The position numbers and the translations under genes were made by a program. The notes beneath the pieces are model-generated. The model worked only from the letters and a program-made list of their open reading frames with translations. It did no database searches and was not told the DNA's origin. DNA of 30,045 nucleotides from JBEVEP01 sp040512755 (GTDB lineage Bacteria; Pseudomonadota; Alphaproteobacteria; Rhizobiales; Rhizobiaceae): NCBI GenBank assembly GCA_040512755.1, contig JBEVEP010000051.1:1-30045 (forward strand), written 5' to 3'. Of the stretch, positions 8,256 through 14,625 are shown in pieces. The first letter of the stretch is position 1. Each line of letters starts with the position of its first letter.

Positions 8256-8393
8256 CCCCCTCACCGCCTCGCTGCGCTCGGCACCTCTCCCCCATTTGAA
8301 TGGGGAGAGGAAGGCGCCAAGGTCGCAGCCGTCTTTTCCTCTCCCCTCACGAAGTGGGGGAGAGGTGCCGAGCGCAGCGAGGCGGTGAGGGGG
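8256..8393. repeat. 138-bp element with perfect 39-bp inverted repeats
   Basis: Bases 8256-8294 and 8355-8393 are exact reverse complements over 39 bp (starting CCCCCTCACCGCCTCGCTGC). The 60-bp centre contains additional CCTCTCCCC / GGGGAGAGG pairs, so the whole segment could fold into a long cruciform. It lies between the divergent dcd and metZ transcription units. It resembles rhizobial interspersed palindromes; no gene is contained. Confidence 0.8.
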
Positions 8394-8444
8394 TCATAAC
8401 CATCCGTTCCCTCAATTCCTGCTGAGGTTTAACGCCGGCCATGA

Positions 8445-8472
8445 TTGACGCAAGCGGGCGCAGGGTCTAAAG
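8445..8472 (+). promoter_or_regulatory. Probable metZ promoter
   Basis: TTGACG at 8445-8450 is followed after 16 bases by CTAAAG at 8467-8472. A start near 8478 would place the SAM-II aptamer at the very 5' end of the transcript, which fits. The -10 match is modest. Confidence 0.45.
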
Positions 8473-8481
8473 GTTCGTTAT

Positions 8482-8535
8482 CCCGTGGTGATTTGGCCGG
8501 TCGGCTTGCAGCCACGTTAAACAAGTCGCTAAAGG
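8482..8535 (+). promoter_or_regulatory. SAM-II riboswitch upstream of metZ
   Basis: The segment matches the SAM-II (metA) aptamer: P1 stem CGTGGT (8484-8489) with GCCACG (8511-8516), the conserved loop start GATTTG, and the pseudoknot CGGCTT (8502-8507) with AAGTCG (8523-8528), followed by the conserved GCTAAA tail. SAM-II elements bind S-adenosylmethionine and reduce expression of methionine genes in alphaproteobacteria. Here it precedes metZ and an intrinsic terminator at 8547-8576. Confidence 0.9.
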
Positions 8536-8546
8536 GCCGTGTATGG

Positions 8547-8576
8547 ACCGGTTGCGACTTTGCGGCCGGTTTTTTT
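8547..8576 (+). terminator. Leader terminator downstream of the SAM-II aptamer
   Basis: ACCGGTTGC (8547-8555) pairs with GCGGCCGGT (8562-8570) over nine base pairs including two G-U pairs, followed by seven T. The GCGACTT at 8554-8560 within it is the exact complement of the aptamer's AAGTCGC (8523-8529), so aptamer folding and terminator formation may be mutually linked. Confidence 0.8.
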
Positions 8577-8593
8577 GTGTCTGGATGGTGGTG

Positions 8594-9784
8594 ATGAGCG
8601 AGAACAAGCGCAACTGGAAACCCCAAACCTCCCTGATCCACGCCGGCACTTTGCGTTCCGGCTTCGGCGAGACATCCGAGGCCATGTTCCTGACCCAGGG
8701 CTACGTCTATGACACGGCTGAGGGAGCGGAAGCGCGGTTCAAGGGCGAAGAGCCAGGCTTCATCTATTCCCGCTACGCCAACCCGACCGTCGACATGTTC
8801 GAGAAACGCATGTGCGCAATGGAAGGCGCAGAGGATGCCCGTGCAACCGCTTCCGGCATGGCTGCGGTCTCTGCGGCGCTTCTGTGCAGCGCCAAGGCCG
8901 GCGACCATGTGGTCGCGGCGCGCGCGCTGTTCGGCTCCTGCCGCTGGGTGGTCGAGACGCTGATGCCGAAATACGGGATCGAGGCGACGCTGGTCGACGG
9001 CACAAAGATCGAGAACTGGGAGAAGGCCGTTCGCCCGAACACAAAGCTCTTCTTCCTGGAAAGCCCGACCAATCCGACGCTGGAGGTGATCGACATCGCC
9101 GCCGTGGCAAAGCTCGCCGATTCGATCGACGCCCGGCTGATCGTCGACAATGTGTTCGCGACCCCGCTGCAGCAGAAGCCGCTGGAACTCGGCGCCCATA
9201 TCGTCGTCTATTCGGCGACCAAGCATATCGACGGTCAGGGCCGCTGTCTTGGCGGCGTCATCCTGTCCGACAAGAAATGGATCGACGAGAACCTGCACGA
9301 TTATTTTCGCCACACCGGTCCGAGCCTTTCGCCGTTCAACGCGTGGACGCTGCTCAAGGGCCTTGAGACGCTGCCTCTGCGTGTGCGCCAGCAGACCGAC
9401 AGCTCAGGACGTATTGCCGACTTCCTCGCCGGTCACCGCTCCGTCAGCCGCGTCATCTATCCGGGCCGGCCCGACCACCCGCAGGCCGATGTGATCCGCC
9501 GGCAGATGAGCGGCGGCTCGACCCTGATCTGCTTCGACGTCAAGGGCGGGAAACCAGCCGCCTTCGCCTTCGAGAATGCGCTGGACGTGATCAAGATTTC
9601 CAACAATCTCGGCGACGCCAAGAGCCTGATCACCCACCCGGCGACGACCACCCACAAGAACCTCACCGACGAGGCGCGCGCCGAACTCGGGATCGACCCG
9701 GGCACGGTCAGGCTTTCGGTCGGGCTGGAGGACGTCGAGGACCTGATCGAGGATATCGACCGCGCGCTTGCCGTGGCGGGTTAG
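8594..9784 (+). CDS. metZ: O-succinylhomoserine sulfhydrylase
   Basis: This PLP enzyme makes homocysteine from O-succinylhomoserine and sulfide in methionine biosynthesis. The 396-residue product has the Cys/Met metabolism family pattern: YSRYANPT at ~58-65, the PLP-binding VYSATKHIDGQGR with K210, the LESPTNPTLEV segment at ~155-164 and a C-terminal RLSVGLEDVEDLIEDI. The MetZ assignment over cystathionine enzymes rests on the QGYVYDTAEGAEARFKGE segment and the SAM-II riboswitch just upstream. The start is uncertain between ATG 8585 and ATG 8594; 8594 gives the usual MSxN-like N-terminus. Upstream in-frame codons run into the leader terminator and are not used. Confidence 0.92.
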   Translation: MSENKRNWKPQTSLIHAGTLRSGFGETSEAMFLTQGYVYDTAEGAEARFKGEEPGFIYSRYANPTVDMFEKRMCAMEGAEDARATASGMAAVSAALLCSAKAGDHVVAARALFGSCRWVVETLMPKYGIEATLVDGTKIENWEKAVRPNTKLFFLESPTNPTLEVIDIAAVAKLADSIDARLIVDNVFATPLQQKPLELGAHIVVYSATKHIDGQGRCLGGVILSDKKWIDENLHDYFRHTGPSLSPFNAWTLLKGLETLPLRVRQQTDSSGRIADFLAGHRSVSRVIYPGRPDHPQADVIRRQMSGGSTLICFDVKGGKPAAFAFENALDVIKISNNLGDAKSLITHPATTTHKNLTDEARAELGIDPGTVRLSVGLEDVEDLIEDIDRALAVAG

Positions 9785-9832
9785 GCACGGCGCCAGCGAT
9801 GGTCCGGACGCCGGCGCTCTGCAAAGTCTGAA

Positions 9833-9854
9833 GGGCGGCTTCGAAGAACCGCCC
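9833..9854 (+). terminator. Possible stem-loop after metZ
   Basis: GGGCGG (9833-9838) and CCGCCC (9849-9854) form a stem with a CTTCGAAGAA loop about 50 bases after the metZ stop. There is no T-run. The rest of 9785-9999 shows no gene. Confidence 0.3.
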
Positions 9855-9999
9855 GGCCGTAGTGTGTTGGTCACCAGCCCGCTTCGCCTTCGAAGATTGA
9901 TCCAGCCAGTCTTGGGCTAGACAGAAGTTCCGCATCCTGGTCGACGTCCGTTCACCAGCTCAATTCGCCCCTCGAAAATCGTCAGCAGGAGGTTATGCC

Positions 10000-10245
10000 G
10001 TGACCATGCTCATCGACTCGGACGGCAGAGTTACCCGTTGGCCGCGCAAGGAGGCTGAACGCCAACTGGTGCTGCACTATTTGCGCGACAGATTTGAGGT
10101 GGGGCGAACCTACACGGAGCGAGAGGTCAATGAGATCCTCAACCTTCATCACACATTTTCCGATTGGGCACTCCTGCGCCGTGAACTGTTTGAGGCAGGA
10201 GTCATGGGCCGCGACCCCAAAACGCATACGTACTGGCGATCTTGA
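10000..10245 (+). CDS. DUF2087 domain protein
   Basis: The 81-residue protein matches the DUF2087 family over nearly its full length: WPRKEAERQLVLHYLRDRF, the YTEREVNEILNLHHTFSDWA segment and a closing TYWRS. The middle part has a winged-helix-like pattern (family members also occur fused to DNA-binding domains), so a regulatory role is possible but unproven. The GTG start at 10000 is supported by AGGAGG at 9987-9992, seven bases upstream. It stands alone, with metZ 215 bases upstream and a gene-poor stretch downstream. Confidence 0.8.
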   Translation: MTMLIDSDGRVTRWPRKEAERQLVLHYLRDRFEVGRTYTEREVNEILNLHHTFSDWALLRRELFEAGVMGRDPKTHTYWRS

Positions 10246-10283
10246 GTGATGTCTCAAGCTCTGACTTTCGAGACCGCTGGCTG

Positions 10284-10403
10284 TCACAGGGCCAAGATTG
10301 TGAAAGCAGTATAAAGCCCTGCGGAAACTGTTATCGCTTCTGCCAGCCCAAATCGTTCGGCGAGTAACCCGACTATTGGAGCACCGACGGCGACTTCGGA
10401 ATA
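10284..10403 (-). pseudogene. C-terminal remnant of a membrane transporter, MFS-like
   Basis: On the minus strand an open stretch of 39 codons ending in TGA encodes VAVGAPIVGLLAERFGLAEA followed by a hydrophobic run ending in FTILAL. The loop-and-helix pattern is that of a late transmembrane segment of a major facilitator transporter. A TAA stop precedes it and no start or upstream part is found in any frame, so it looks like a decayed gene end. The surrounding 10246-10569 otherwise shows no gene; a small GTATC/GATAC palindrome lies at 10461-10473. Confidence 0.4.
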
Positions 10404-10569
10404 TTACGCCGCTGAAAATAGAGAGAAAACGACAGTTTCACCTCTGATCTTTTCGCCGTTGTATCATGGATACTCTCGCGATCTAATAAGATGTCTGCAA
10501 ACGACGATTCCTCTCAGCAATCAAGCCGTCGACACATTCTTCAAAGCCGCGTCCTCAACCGCCGCCTTC

Positions 10570-10673
10570 GCCGAACCAATGCCGAAGTTCTGATATCGCC
10601 TTGGCGATCCCGTTGCATTCGCAGCGGGCAAGATTTTCGGCGCGGATGTCGCATTGGCTGATTCCGGCTCGTC
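10570..10673 (+). repeat. Direct repeat copy A, upstream of higBA
   Basis: This 104-bp segment matches 11682-11794 in the same orientation. Over 93 alignable positions there are nine mismatches, plus gaps of two and seven bases. Homology stops at the CGTC that forms the -10 of an ECF41-type promoter. The two copies are 1,112 bp apart (start to start) and bracket the higBA pair. The minus strand of both copies is open and encodes a similar peptide (EPESAN...PKIL), possibly an old gene end. Confidence 0.8.
10647..10673 (+). promoter_or_regulatory. Near-copy of an ECF41-type promoter ahead of higBA
   Basis: TGTCGCA (10647-10653), a 16-base spacer and CGTC (10670-10673) match the promoter at 11768-11794 with one change in the -35 (G for A). 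A transcript from here would run through the two operator palindromes into higB. Whether it is active is unknown. Confidence 0.45.
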
Positions 10674-10682
10674 TACCCAAAC

Positions 10683-10721
10683 TTCCCAATTTGGGAAACT
10701 GGCTTGTTCCCAAGATGGGAA
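10683..10721 (+). promoter_or_regulatory. Paired operator palindromes for higBA
   Basis: TTCCCAATTTGGGAA (10683-10697) is a perfect inverted repeat and TTCCCAAGATGGGAA (10707-10721) repeats its TTCCCA/TGGGAA arms; the centres are 24 bp apart. They lie directly before higB. Between and over them a promoter can be read (TTGTTC 10704-10709, TATATC 10727-10732). Binding by HigA, the usual autoregulator, is inferred. Confidence 0.7.
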
Positions 10722-10737
10722 CGCGCTATATCGGGCC

Positions 10738-11034
10738 ATGCAGATTATTGCCAAGAAAGCGTTGAAGGACTTTTGGACCCAGCACAACCAGGCCGAATCT
10801 CCTCTAACTGCTTGGTACTTGGCGGTCTGCAAGGCTGACTGGACCGGCCCCGCTGACATCAAGGCCGCATTCGGTACGACCGTCGATTTCATAGGCGACA
10901 ATCGCGTCATATTCGACATTGGCGGCAACAAATATCGATTGGTTGCCCATGTCGCCTACAAGTTTCATCGTGTCCTGATAAAATTCGTCGGGACGCACAA
11001 AGAGTACGACAAGATCGACCCGGAGACGGTGTGA
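10738..11034 (+). CDS. higB: HigB-type mRNA interferase toxin
   Basis: The 98-residue protein belongs to the HigB branch of the RelE superfamily, ribosome-dependent mRNA endonucleases. Typical features are MQIIAKKALKDFW at the start, ADIKAAFGTTVDFI in the middle, the core FDIGGNKYRLVAHV and the closing KFVGTHKEYDKID. The ATG at 10738 matches the family's usual start; an in-frame ATG at 10654 would add 28 residues that read through the operators and is rejected. There is no clear ribosome site, and the predicted transcript start lies at about the ATG, suggesting a leaderless message. Its stop overlaps the higA start. Confidence 0.9.
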   Translation: MQIIAKKALKDFWTQHNQAESPLTAWYLAVCKADWTGPADIKAAFGTTVDFIGDNRVIFDIGGNKYRLVAHVAYKFHRVLIKFVGTHKEYDKIDPETV

Positions 11035-11432
11035 TGAAAAACATTCGCCCAATTCGAACCGAAGACGACTACAACTGGGCAATCGCCGAGATTGCCAAGT
11101 ATTTTGAGAACGAACCGGAGGTAGGCTCTCCCGATGGCGACCGCTTCGATGTTCTGGCTACCTTGATCGAGGCTTACGAAGACAGGCACTATCCGATTCA
11201 GGTGCCGGACCCCGTTGAGGCCATCCATTCGCATATGGCGTTGTTTAACCTTTCCCGAAAAGACTTGGTCGCGGTTATCGGTTCGTCACCCCGCGCAACC
11301 GAGGTGCTGAACCGCAAACGGGCCCTAACAATGGACATGGTATTCAAACTCCACAGAGAGTGGCATATTCCTGCCGAAGTGCTCATCCAGCCCTATCACC
11401 TAGCGAAGGATCGTGAGCGCAAACGAGCGTAA
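11034..11432 (+). CDS. higA: HigA-type antitoxin
   Basis: The 132-residue antitoxin is predicted to neutralise HigB and to repress the operon. The N-terminal half (TEDDYNWAIAEIAKYFENEP) is typical of HigA of the long class; residues ~68-120 form the helix-turn-helix (FNLSRKDLVAVIGSSPRATE, then LNRKRALTMDM). The ATG at 11034 shares one base with the higB stop (TGATG), implying translational coupling; a GTG at 11031 is an alternative. The order toxin first is normal for higBA. The likely binding sites are the two palindromes at 10683-10721. Confidence 0.9.
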   Translation: MKNIRPIRTEDDYNWAIAEIAKYFENEPEVGSPDGDRFDVLATLIEAYEDRHYPIQVPDPVEAIHSHMALFNLSRKDLVAVIGSSPRATEVLNRKRALTMDMVFKLHREWHIPAEVLIQPYHLAKDRERKRA

Positions 11433-11600
11433 AAGCGAAGCGATCCGGCGAATTGTTCGGAGCGGGTTGATCGACCATCGATACCGAAGGCCATGACCAA
11501 TGGCCGCAAGCCGTCAGTCTCGACGGAAGTTGCTTGGTTTGACCAACCATTTTCTCAAAGGCCGTTTTGCGTCGCGACCTTTCAGATTCGCTTGCCGCGC

Positions 11601-11670
11601 TCTAAGTCCCTGTTTCGACGCATGTCATTATCCCGAAACCGGTTCCCACTTTCGGGCGACATGCTCTTAG
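11601..11670. repeat. Palindromic intergenic repeat
   Basis: Nested arms GCATGTC (11620-11626) / GACATGC (11658-11664) and CCCGAAA (11632-11638) / TTTCGGG (11650-11656), bounded by TCTAAG and CTTAG, form a composite stem-loop. The design and bounding CTCTAA/TTAG are shared with the elements at 20453, 21402 and 29621. Nothing else is recognised in 11433-11681. Confidence 0.65.
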
Positions 11671-11681
11671 CTGCGGTCGGT

Positions 11682-11794
11682 GCCGAACGCATGTCGAAGT
11701 TCTGATATTGTCCATTGGCGATCCCGTTGCGTCCGCGGCCGACATCGAACAAGATTTTCGGCGTGGGTGTCACATTGGCGGATTCCGGCTCGTC
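11682..11794 (+). repeat. Direct repeat copy B, upstream of the ECF41 operon
   Basis: This is the second copy of the repeat at 10570-10673 (~90% identity outside two small gaps). It contains the ECF41-type promoter that drives the downstream operon. Recombination between the two copies would remove higBA precisely. Confidence 0.8.
11768..11794 (+). promoter_or_regulatory. ECF41-type autoregulatory promoter
   Basis: TGTCACA (11768-11774), a 16-base spacer and CGTC (11791-11794) match the promoter pattern known for ECF41 sigma factors. It lies 33 bases upstream of the first gene of the operon that contains the ECF41 gene itself, as is normal for this group. Confidence 0.75.
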
Positions 11795-11827
11795 ATGGTG
11801 TCGGAACCATCAGTAAGGAGACAAACC

Positions 11828-12304
11828 ATGACTGCCAAACTCGATCCCTTTGCCGTCGCCCCTTCACTCATGAAAAACTGGACCGGCATGTCGCTCGCCG
11901 TCGCTTCGAGCCTTGACCAGACCCTCATCGAGCTCGTGAAAATCCGGTCCTCCCAGATCAATGGCTGCGCCAATTGCATCAATATGCATACGACGGAGGC
12001 GCGAGCGAAGGGAGAAACCGAACAGCGCATCTACCTGCTGTCGGCCTGGCAAGACGCCCCCTGCTATACCGACCGCGAACGCGCCGCGCTTGGCTGGACC
12101 GACGCGCTGACACGCCTCGCCGAGGGACATGAGCGGCTGGAAAGCGCCTATGAGGCCTTGAAGGCTGAGTTCACTGAGGAAGAGCAGGTCAAGCTCACAT
12201 TGATGATCAATGCCATCAATGGATGGAACCGCCTTGCAGTTGGCTTCGGCTTGTTCCTCGAACAGCCGGCCGCAAAGTCTGTCGAGGCCAAGACAGCCGC
12301 CTGA
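11828..12304 (+). CDS. Carboxymuconolactone decarboxylase/AhpD-like protein (ECF41 partner)
   Basis: The 158-residue protein has the CMD/AhpD fold signature: C47-A-N-C50 with H54 in NGCANCINMHTTEARAKGE, a redox-active pair that in AhpD-type proteins cycles between thiol and disulfide. ECF41 sigma genes are characteristically linked to a carboxymuconolactone decarboxylase, oxidoreductase or epimerase ('COE') gene, and this is that partner. The ATG at 11828 is preceded by AAGGAG at 11815-11820; a longer in-frame extension from 11708 runs into the promoter and is rejected. The stop overlaps the sigma factor start by one base, so the two are co-translated. Confidence 0.88.
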   Translation: MTAKLDPFAVAPSLMKNWTGMSLAVASSLDQTLIELVKIRSSQINGCANCINMHTTEARAKGETEQRIYLLSAWQDAPCYTDRERAALGWTDALTRLAEGHERLESAYEALKAEFTEEEQVKLTLMINAINGWNRLAVGFGLFLEQPAAKSVEAKTAA

Positions 12305-13161
12305 TGGCAGACGCCGCACACGAGGACGCAGCGGCGAGTTTCGACCCGCTGCGTCCAAAGCTCATGCGCGTTGCCTACCGCATGCTCGGCTCCGTGGCCG
12401 ACGCCGAGGATGTTCTGCAGGACGCCTTCATCCGCTGGATGGGGGCCGACCGCAGCGGGGTACGTGAGCCCGAAGCGTTCCTGCGGCGCACGGTCACGCG
12501 CCTCTGTCTCGATCAGCTCAAATCGGCGCGGCGCCAGCGCGAGACCTATGTCGGTCCCTGGCTTCCCGATCCCGTCCTCGAAGAGGAGGAAGAGGAAGAC
12601 GTCACCTTGCCGCTGATGCTTGCGCTGGAACGTCTTTCTCCGCTCGAACGAGCGGCCTTCCTGCTGCACGACGTGTTCGGGCTGGGCTTCGAGGAAGTCG
12701 CCGCCACCATCCGGCGTGACCCGGCCGCTTGCAGGCAACTCGCCGCTCGCGCGCGCACCCATATCCGCGAGGCGAGGCCGCGCTTCCAGGTGGAGAAGCA
12801 ACGCGGCATCGAGCTTGCCCAGGCTTTCTTCACCGCCTCGCGCAGCGGCGATATGAAGGCTCTGGGTGTGATGTTGGCAGCCGATGTCAGTGTCCATGCC
12901 GACGGCGGCGGCAAGCGTTCGGCAGCCACGCAGCCGGTTTTCGGCTTCGAGGCCGTCATCAAGCTTCACGAAAATCTGGCGGCTCGTTTCCGGACGGATG
13001 GATCGAAACTGGTTCATGCCGGGTTTGTCAACGGCTTGCCCGGTTTCATCACCCTGGAAGCCGATGGCGAACTGCAAACCACCGCGCTCGAAATCAGGGA
13101 CGAAAAGATCGTCGCGATCTATGTGGTGCGGAACCCAGACAAGCTGAGACATCTGCATTAG
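12304..13161 (+). CDS. ECF41-group RNA polymerase sigma factor
   Basis: This 285-residue extracytoplasmic-function sigma factor has region 2 at ~15-80 (LMRVAYRMLGSVADAEDVLQ) and region 4 at ~105-160 (LSPLERAAFLLHDVFGLGFE), then a ~120-residue SnoaL/NTF2-like C-terminal domain. Three signature motifs of ECF41 are visible: WLPDP (86-90, consensus WLPEP) in the linker, DGGGK (200-204) and NPDKL (277-281) near the end. In this group the C-terminal domain, rather than a separate anti-sigma factor, modulates activity. It is the second gene of the operon and should recognise the promoter at 11768-11794. An unusual run of six Glu follows WLPDP. Confidence 0.93.
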   Translation: MADAAHEDAAASFDPLRPKLMRVAYRMLGSVADAEDVLQDAFIRWMGADRSGVREPEAFLRRTVTRLCLDQLKSARRQRETYVGPWLPDPVLEEEEEEDVTLPLMLALERLSPLERAAFLLHDVFGLGFEEVAATIRRDPAACRQLAARARTHIREARPRFQVEKQRGIELAQAFFTASRSGDMKALGVMLAADVSVHADGGGKRSAATQPVFGFEAVIKLHENLAARFRTDGSKLVHAGFVNGLPGFITLEADGELQTTALEIRDEKIVAIYVVRNPDKLRHLH

Positions 13162-13269
13162 GTCAGGGGAAACGGAATGATCACCACGGCCGGTGTTTCC
13201 GACGAGGAAACTGGAAAATTTAGGCGCGAGGGACCGGCTGTGGATAAAAATCCGGCCGAAATCACCGAT

Positions 13270-13297
13270 CCTCTTCTATCTTATTGATAAGAAGAGG
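13270..13297. terminator. Stem-loop between the sigma factor and mmcQ genes
   Basis: CCTCTTCT...AGAAGAGG arms (13270-13277 and 13290-13297) extend with GATA/TATC pairing around TTATT, with one bulged base. It lies between convergent genes. No strong T-run follows, so function as a bidirectional terminator is only likely from position. The gap also holds a DnaA-box match at 13239-13247 and a near match at 13332-13340. Confidence 0.4.
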
Positions 13298-13340
13298 CAT
13301 TTCCTCATCGGATCGAAAAGACAAGCGGGATTTATCCACG

Positions 13341-13673
13341 TCAGGCTCTACCTCCCTTTTTGGCCGGCGCGACAGATTTCCAGGCCATTGTCATGGCATG
13401 GCGGATAGTCGCTTCGTCTGCCTGGTCAAGTATGACCCGAGTCCAGCCCTTGGCGCCCCAGGAGCCCTTGACTGGCTGGAACAATTGCGAGGATGTCGTC
13501 ATCAGAAGTTGCTGCTCATCAGGCGACAGCTTCAATACCGCGCGGCCATCGCTTTCCCGCAACGTCGCGAAAATCTTTCCGCCGACACGGAAATCCGTCA
13601 CATCGAAATGGCTGCCCTGGGCGCTTCCGGGGAAGCCGAGGGCAAGATCTCGAAACTGAGCTTGCGTGATCAT
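13341..13673 (-). CDS. MmcQ/YjbR family protein
   Basis: This 110-residue protein belongs to the MmcQ/YjbR family (DUF419), small proteins with a CyaY-like DNA-binding fold. The pattern F-x-D-L-A-L-G-FPGSAQGSHFD at the N-terminus, KIFATL at ~33-38, KLSPDEQQLL at ~48-57 and the closing helix with SWGAKGWTRVIL fits well. Its start is nine bases after the stop of the phosphatidyltransferase gene, so they form a two-gene operon. The biological role of the family is not established. Confidence 0.85.
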   Translation of the reverse strand: MITQAQFRDLALGFPGSAQGSHFDVTDFRVGGKIFATLRESDGRAVLKLSPDEQQLLMTTSSQLFQPVKGSWGAKGWTRVILDQADEATIRHAMTMAWKSVAPAKKGGRA

Positions 13674-13682
13674 GGCTTCACG

Positions 13683-14294
13683 TCACCCGCTGCGGAAGGT
13701 CCGGCCGGCCAGAACGATCCGCGATGCCGCAGTATAGAAGCACACCGCCGCGAATGTGTAGGCGATCTGCGGAAACCATGCCGGAAAAAGGCAGAAGGCG
13801 ACAAAAACCGCAATGGTTTCCGTAGCTTCGGCGAGACCGGCAGTGAAGAAGATCGATTTCTCGCCGCGCACAGAAGTTTCCATTTTCCGCTTTTCGGCGA
13901 TGATCGAATAGGCAAGGAAGCTGGCGCCATTGACGTAGAAGGAAAAGATCAGCACGGCTCCTGCGACGGCATTCGCCTGCGGATCGGCGATGACGAAGCC
14001 CAGCGGGATCGCGCCGTAGAAGACGAAATCGAGAACAATGTCGAGATAGCCGCCGAGATCGGTCTTCCCCCTGATCCTGGCGAGCGCGCCGTCGAGTCCA
14101 TCTCCGAGACGGCTTAGGAGCAGGAGAAACAGGCCGAGCATGTAAAGCTTTGCTGCGATCGCGGCGGCCGCGACAAGTCCCGTGGCGCATGCGGCGATCG
14201 TCACCGCATTCGCTGACATGCCAGTTTTGGCCAATCGACCGCCCAACCAGCCAAGAAACGGATCGAGGCTGGCGCGCGCCCAACCGTCCAACAT
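13683..14294 (-). CDS. CDP-alcohol phosphatidyltransferase family membrane protein
   Basis: The 203-residue integral membrane enzyme joins a CDP-linked lipid (or CDP-alcohol) to an alcohol, releasing CMP. The complete family motif is present in DGLDGALAR...GGYLD...D: D65, D68, G69, A72, R73, G81, D85 and D89, which bind metal and CDP. Several hydrophobic segments surround it (~32-62, ~88-120, ~150-195). Which phospholipid it makes is not clear; the short length and lack of other domains leave phosphatidylglycerol-phosphate, phosphatidylserine or inositol-type products open. It is upstream of and co-directional with mmcQ/yjbR. Confidence 0.87.
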   Translation of the reverse strand: MLDGWARASLDPFLGWLGGRLAKTGMSANAVTIAACATGLVAAAAIAAKLYMLGLFLLLLSRLGDGLDGALARIRGKTDLGGYLDIVLDFVFYGAIPLGFVIADPQANAVAGAVLIFSFYVNGASFLAYSIIAEKRKMETSVRGEKSIFFTAGLAEATETIAVFVAFCLFPAWFPQIAYTFAAVCFYTAASRIVLAGRTFRSG

Positions 14295-14625
14295 GCAAAA
14301 CGTCCTACAGTATTGGCCCGAGAATCGGGCATCGACCGCGCAAGGCTATTCGCAGATTTGAAGGCAAACAGCCCTTACCGCGCTGCAATGACCGGCGCGA
14401 GGTTTATCCCCATCCGGTTTACACAGGAAATTGCGCGATACGGAAATCACAATCATGCGTTTCCGCAGAAGGCAGTTGACCGCAGTGCAAGTCTGGACGG
14501 AAAATAAATGAAAGCGGCAACGCTTGGATAAGTCAGAGCCGCGTTGTGTATCGTTGAGTACTGGACTGTCGCCGGAATAGTTTGCCCCTTTCGGCATGAC
14601 TTGCCAGAGTTGAAGTGAGCCTGCC
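14295..14625. other. Intergenic region before apaG
   Basis: No gene is clearly supported. A 64-codon plus-strand frame beginning with TTG at 14313 has weak codon bias and no ribosome site, and is not called. No clear promoter consensus or known repeat was recognised. Confidence 0.4.

Noticed and set aside
10654..10737. Upstream extension of HigB from ATG 10654
   Set aside because: It runs through the promoter and both operator palindromes, and the family start MQIIAKKAL is at 10738.
11708..11827. N-terminal extension of the CMD-like protein
   Set aside because: It covers the ECF41 promoter and repeat; the ATG 11828 has a proper ribosome site and family length.
14313..14507. 64-codon plus-strand frame before apaG
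   Set aside because: TTG start without ribosome site, weak codon bias and no recognisable family.
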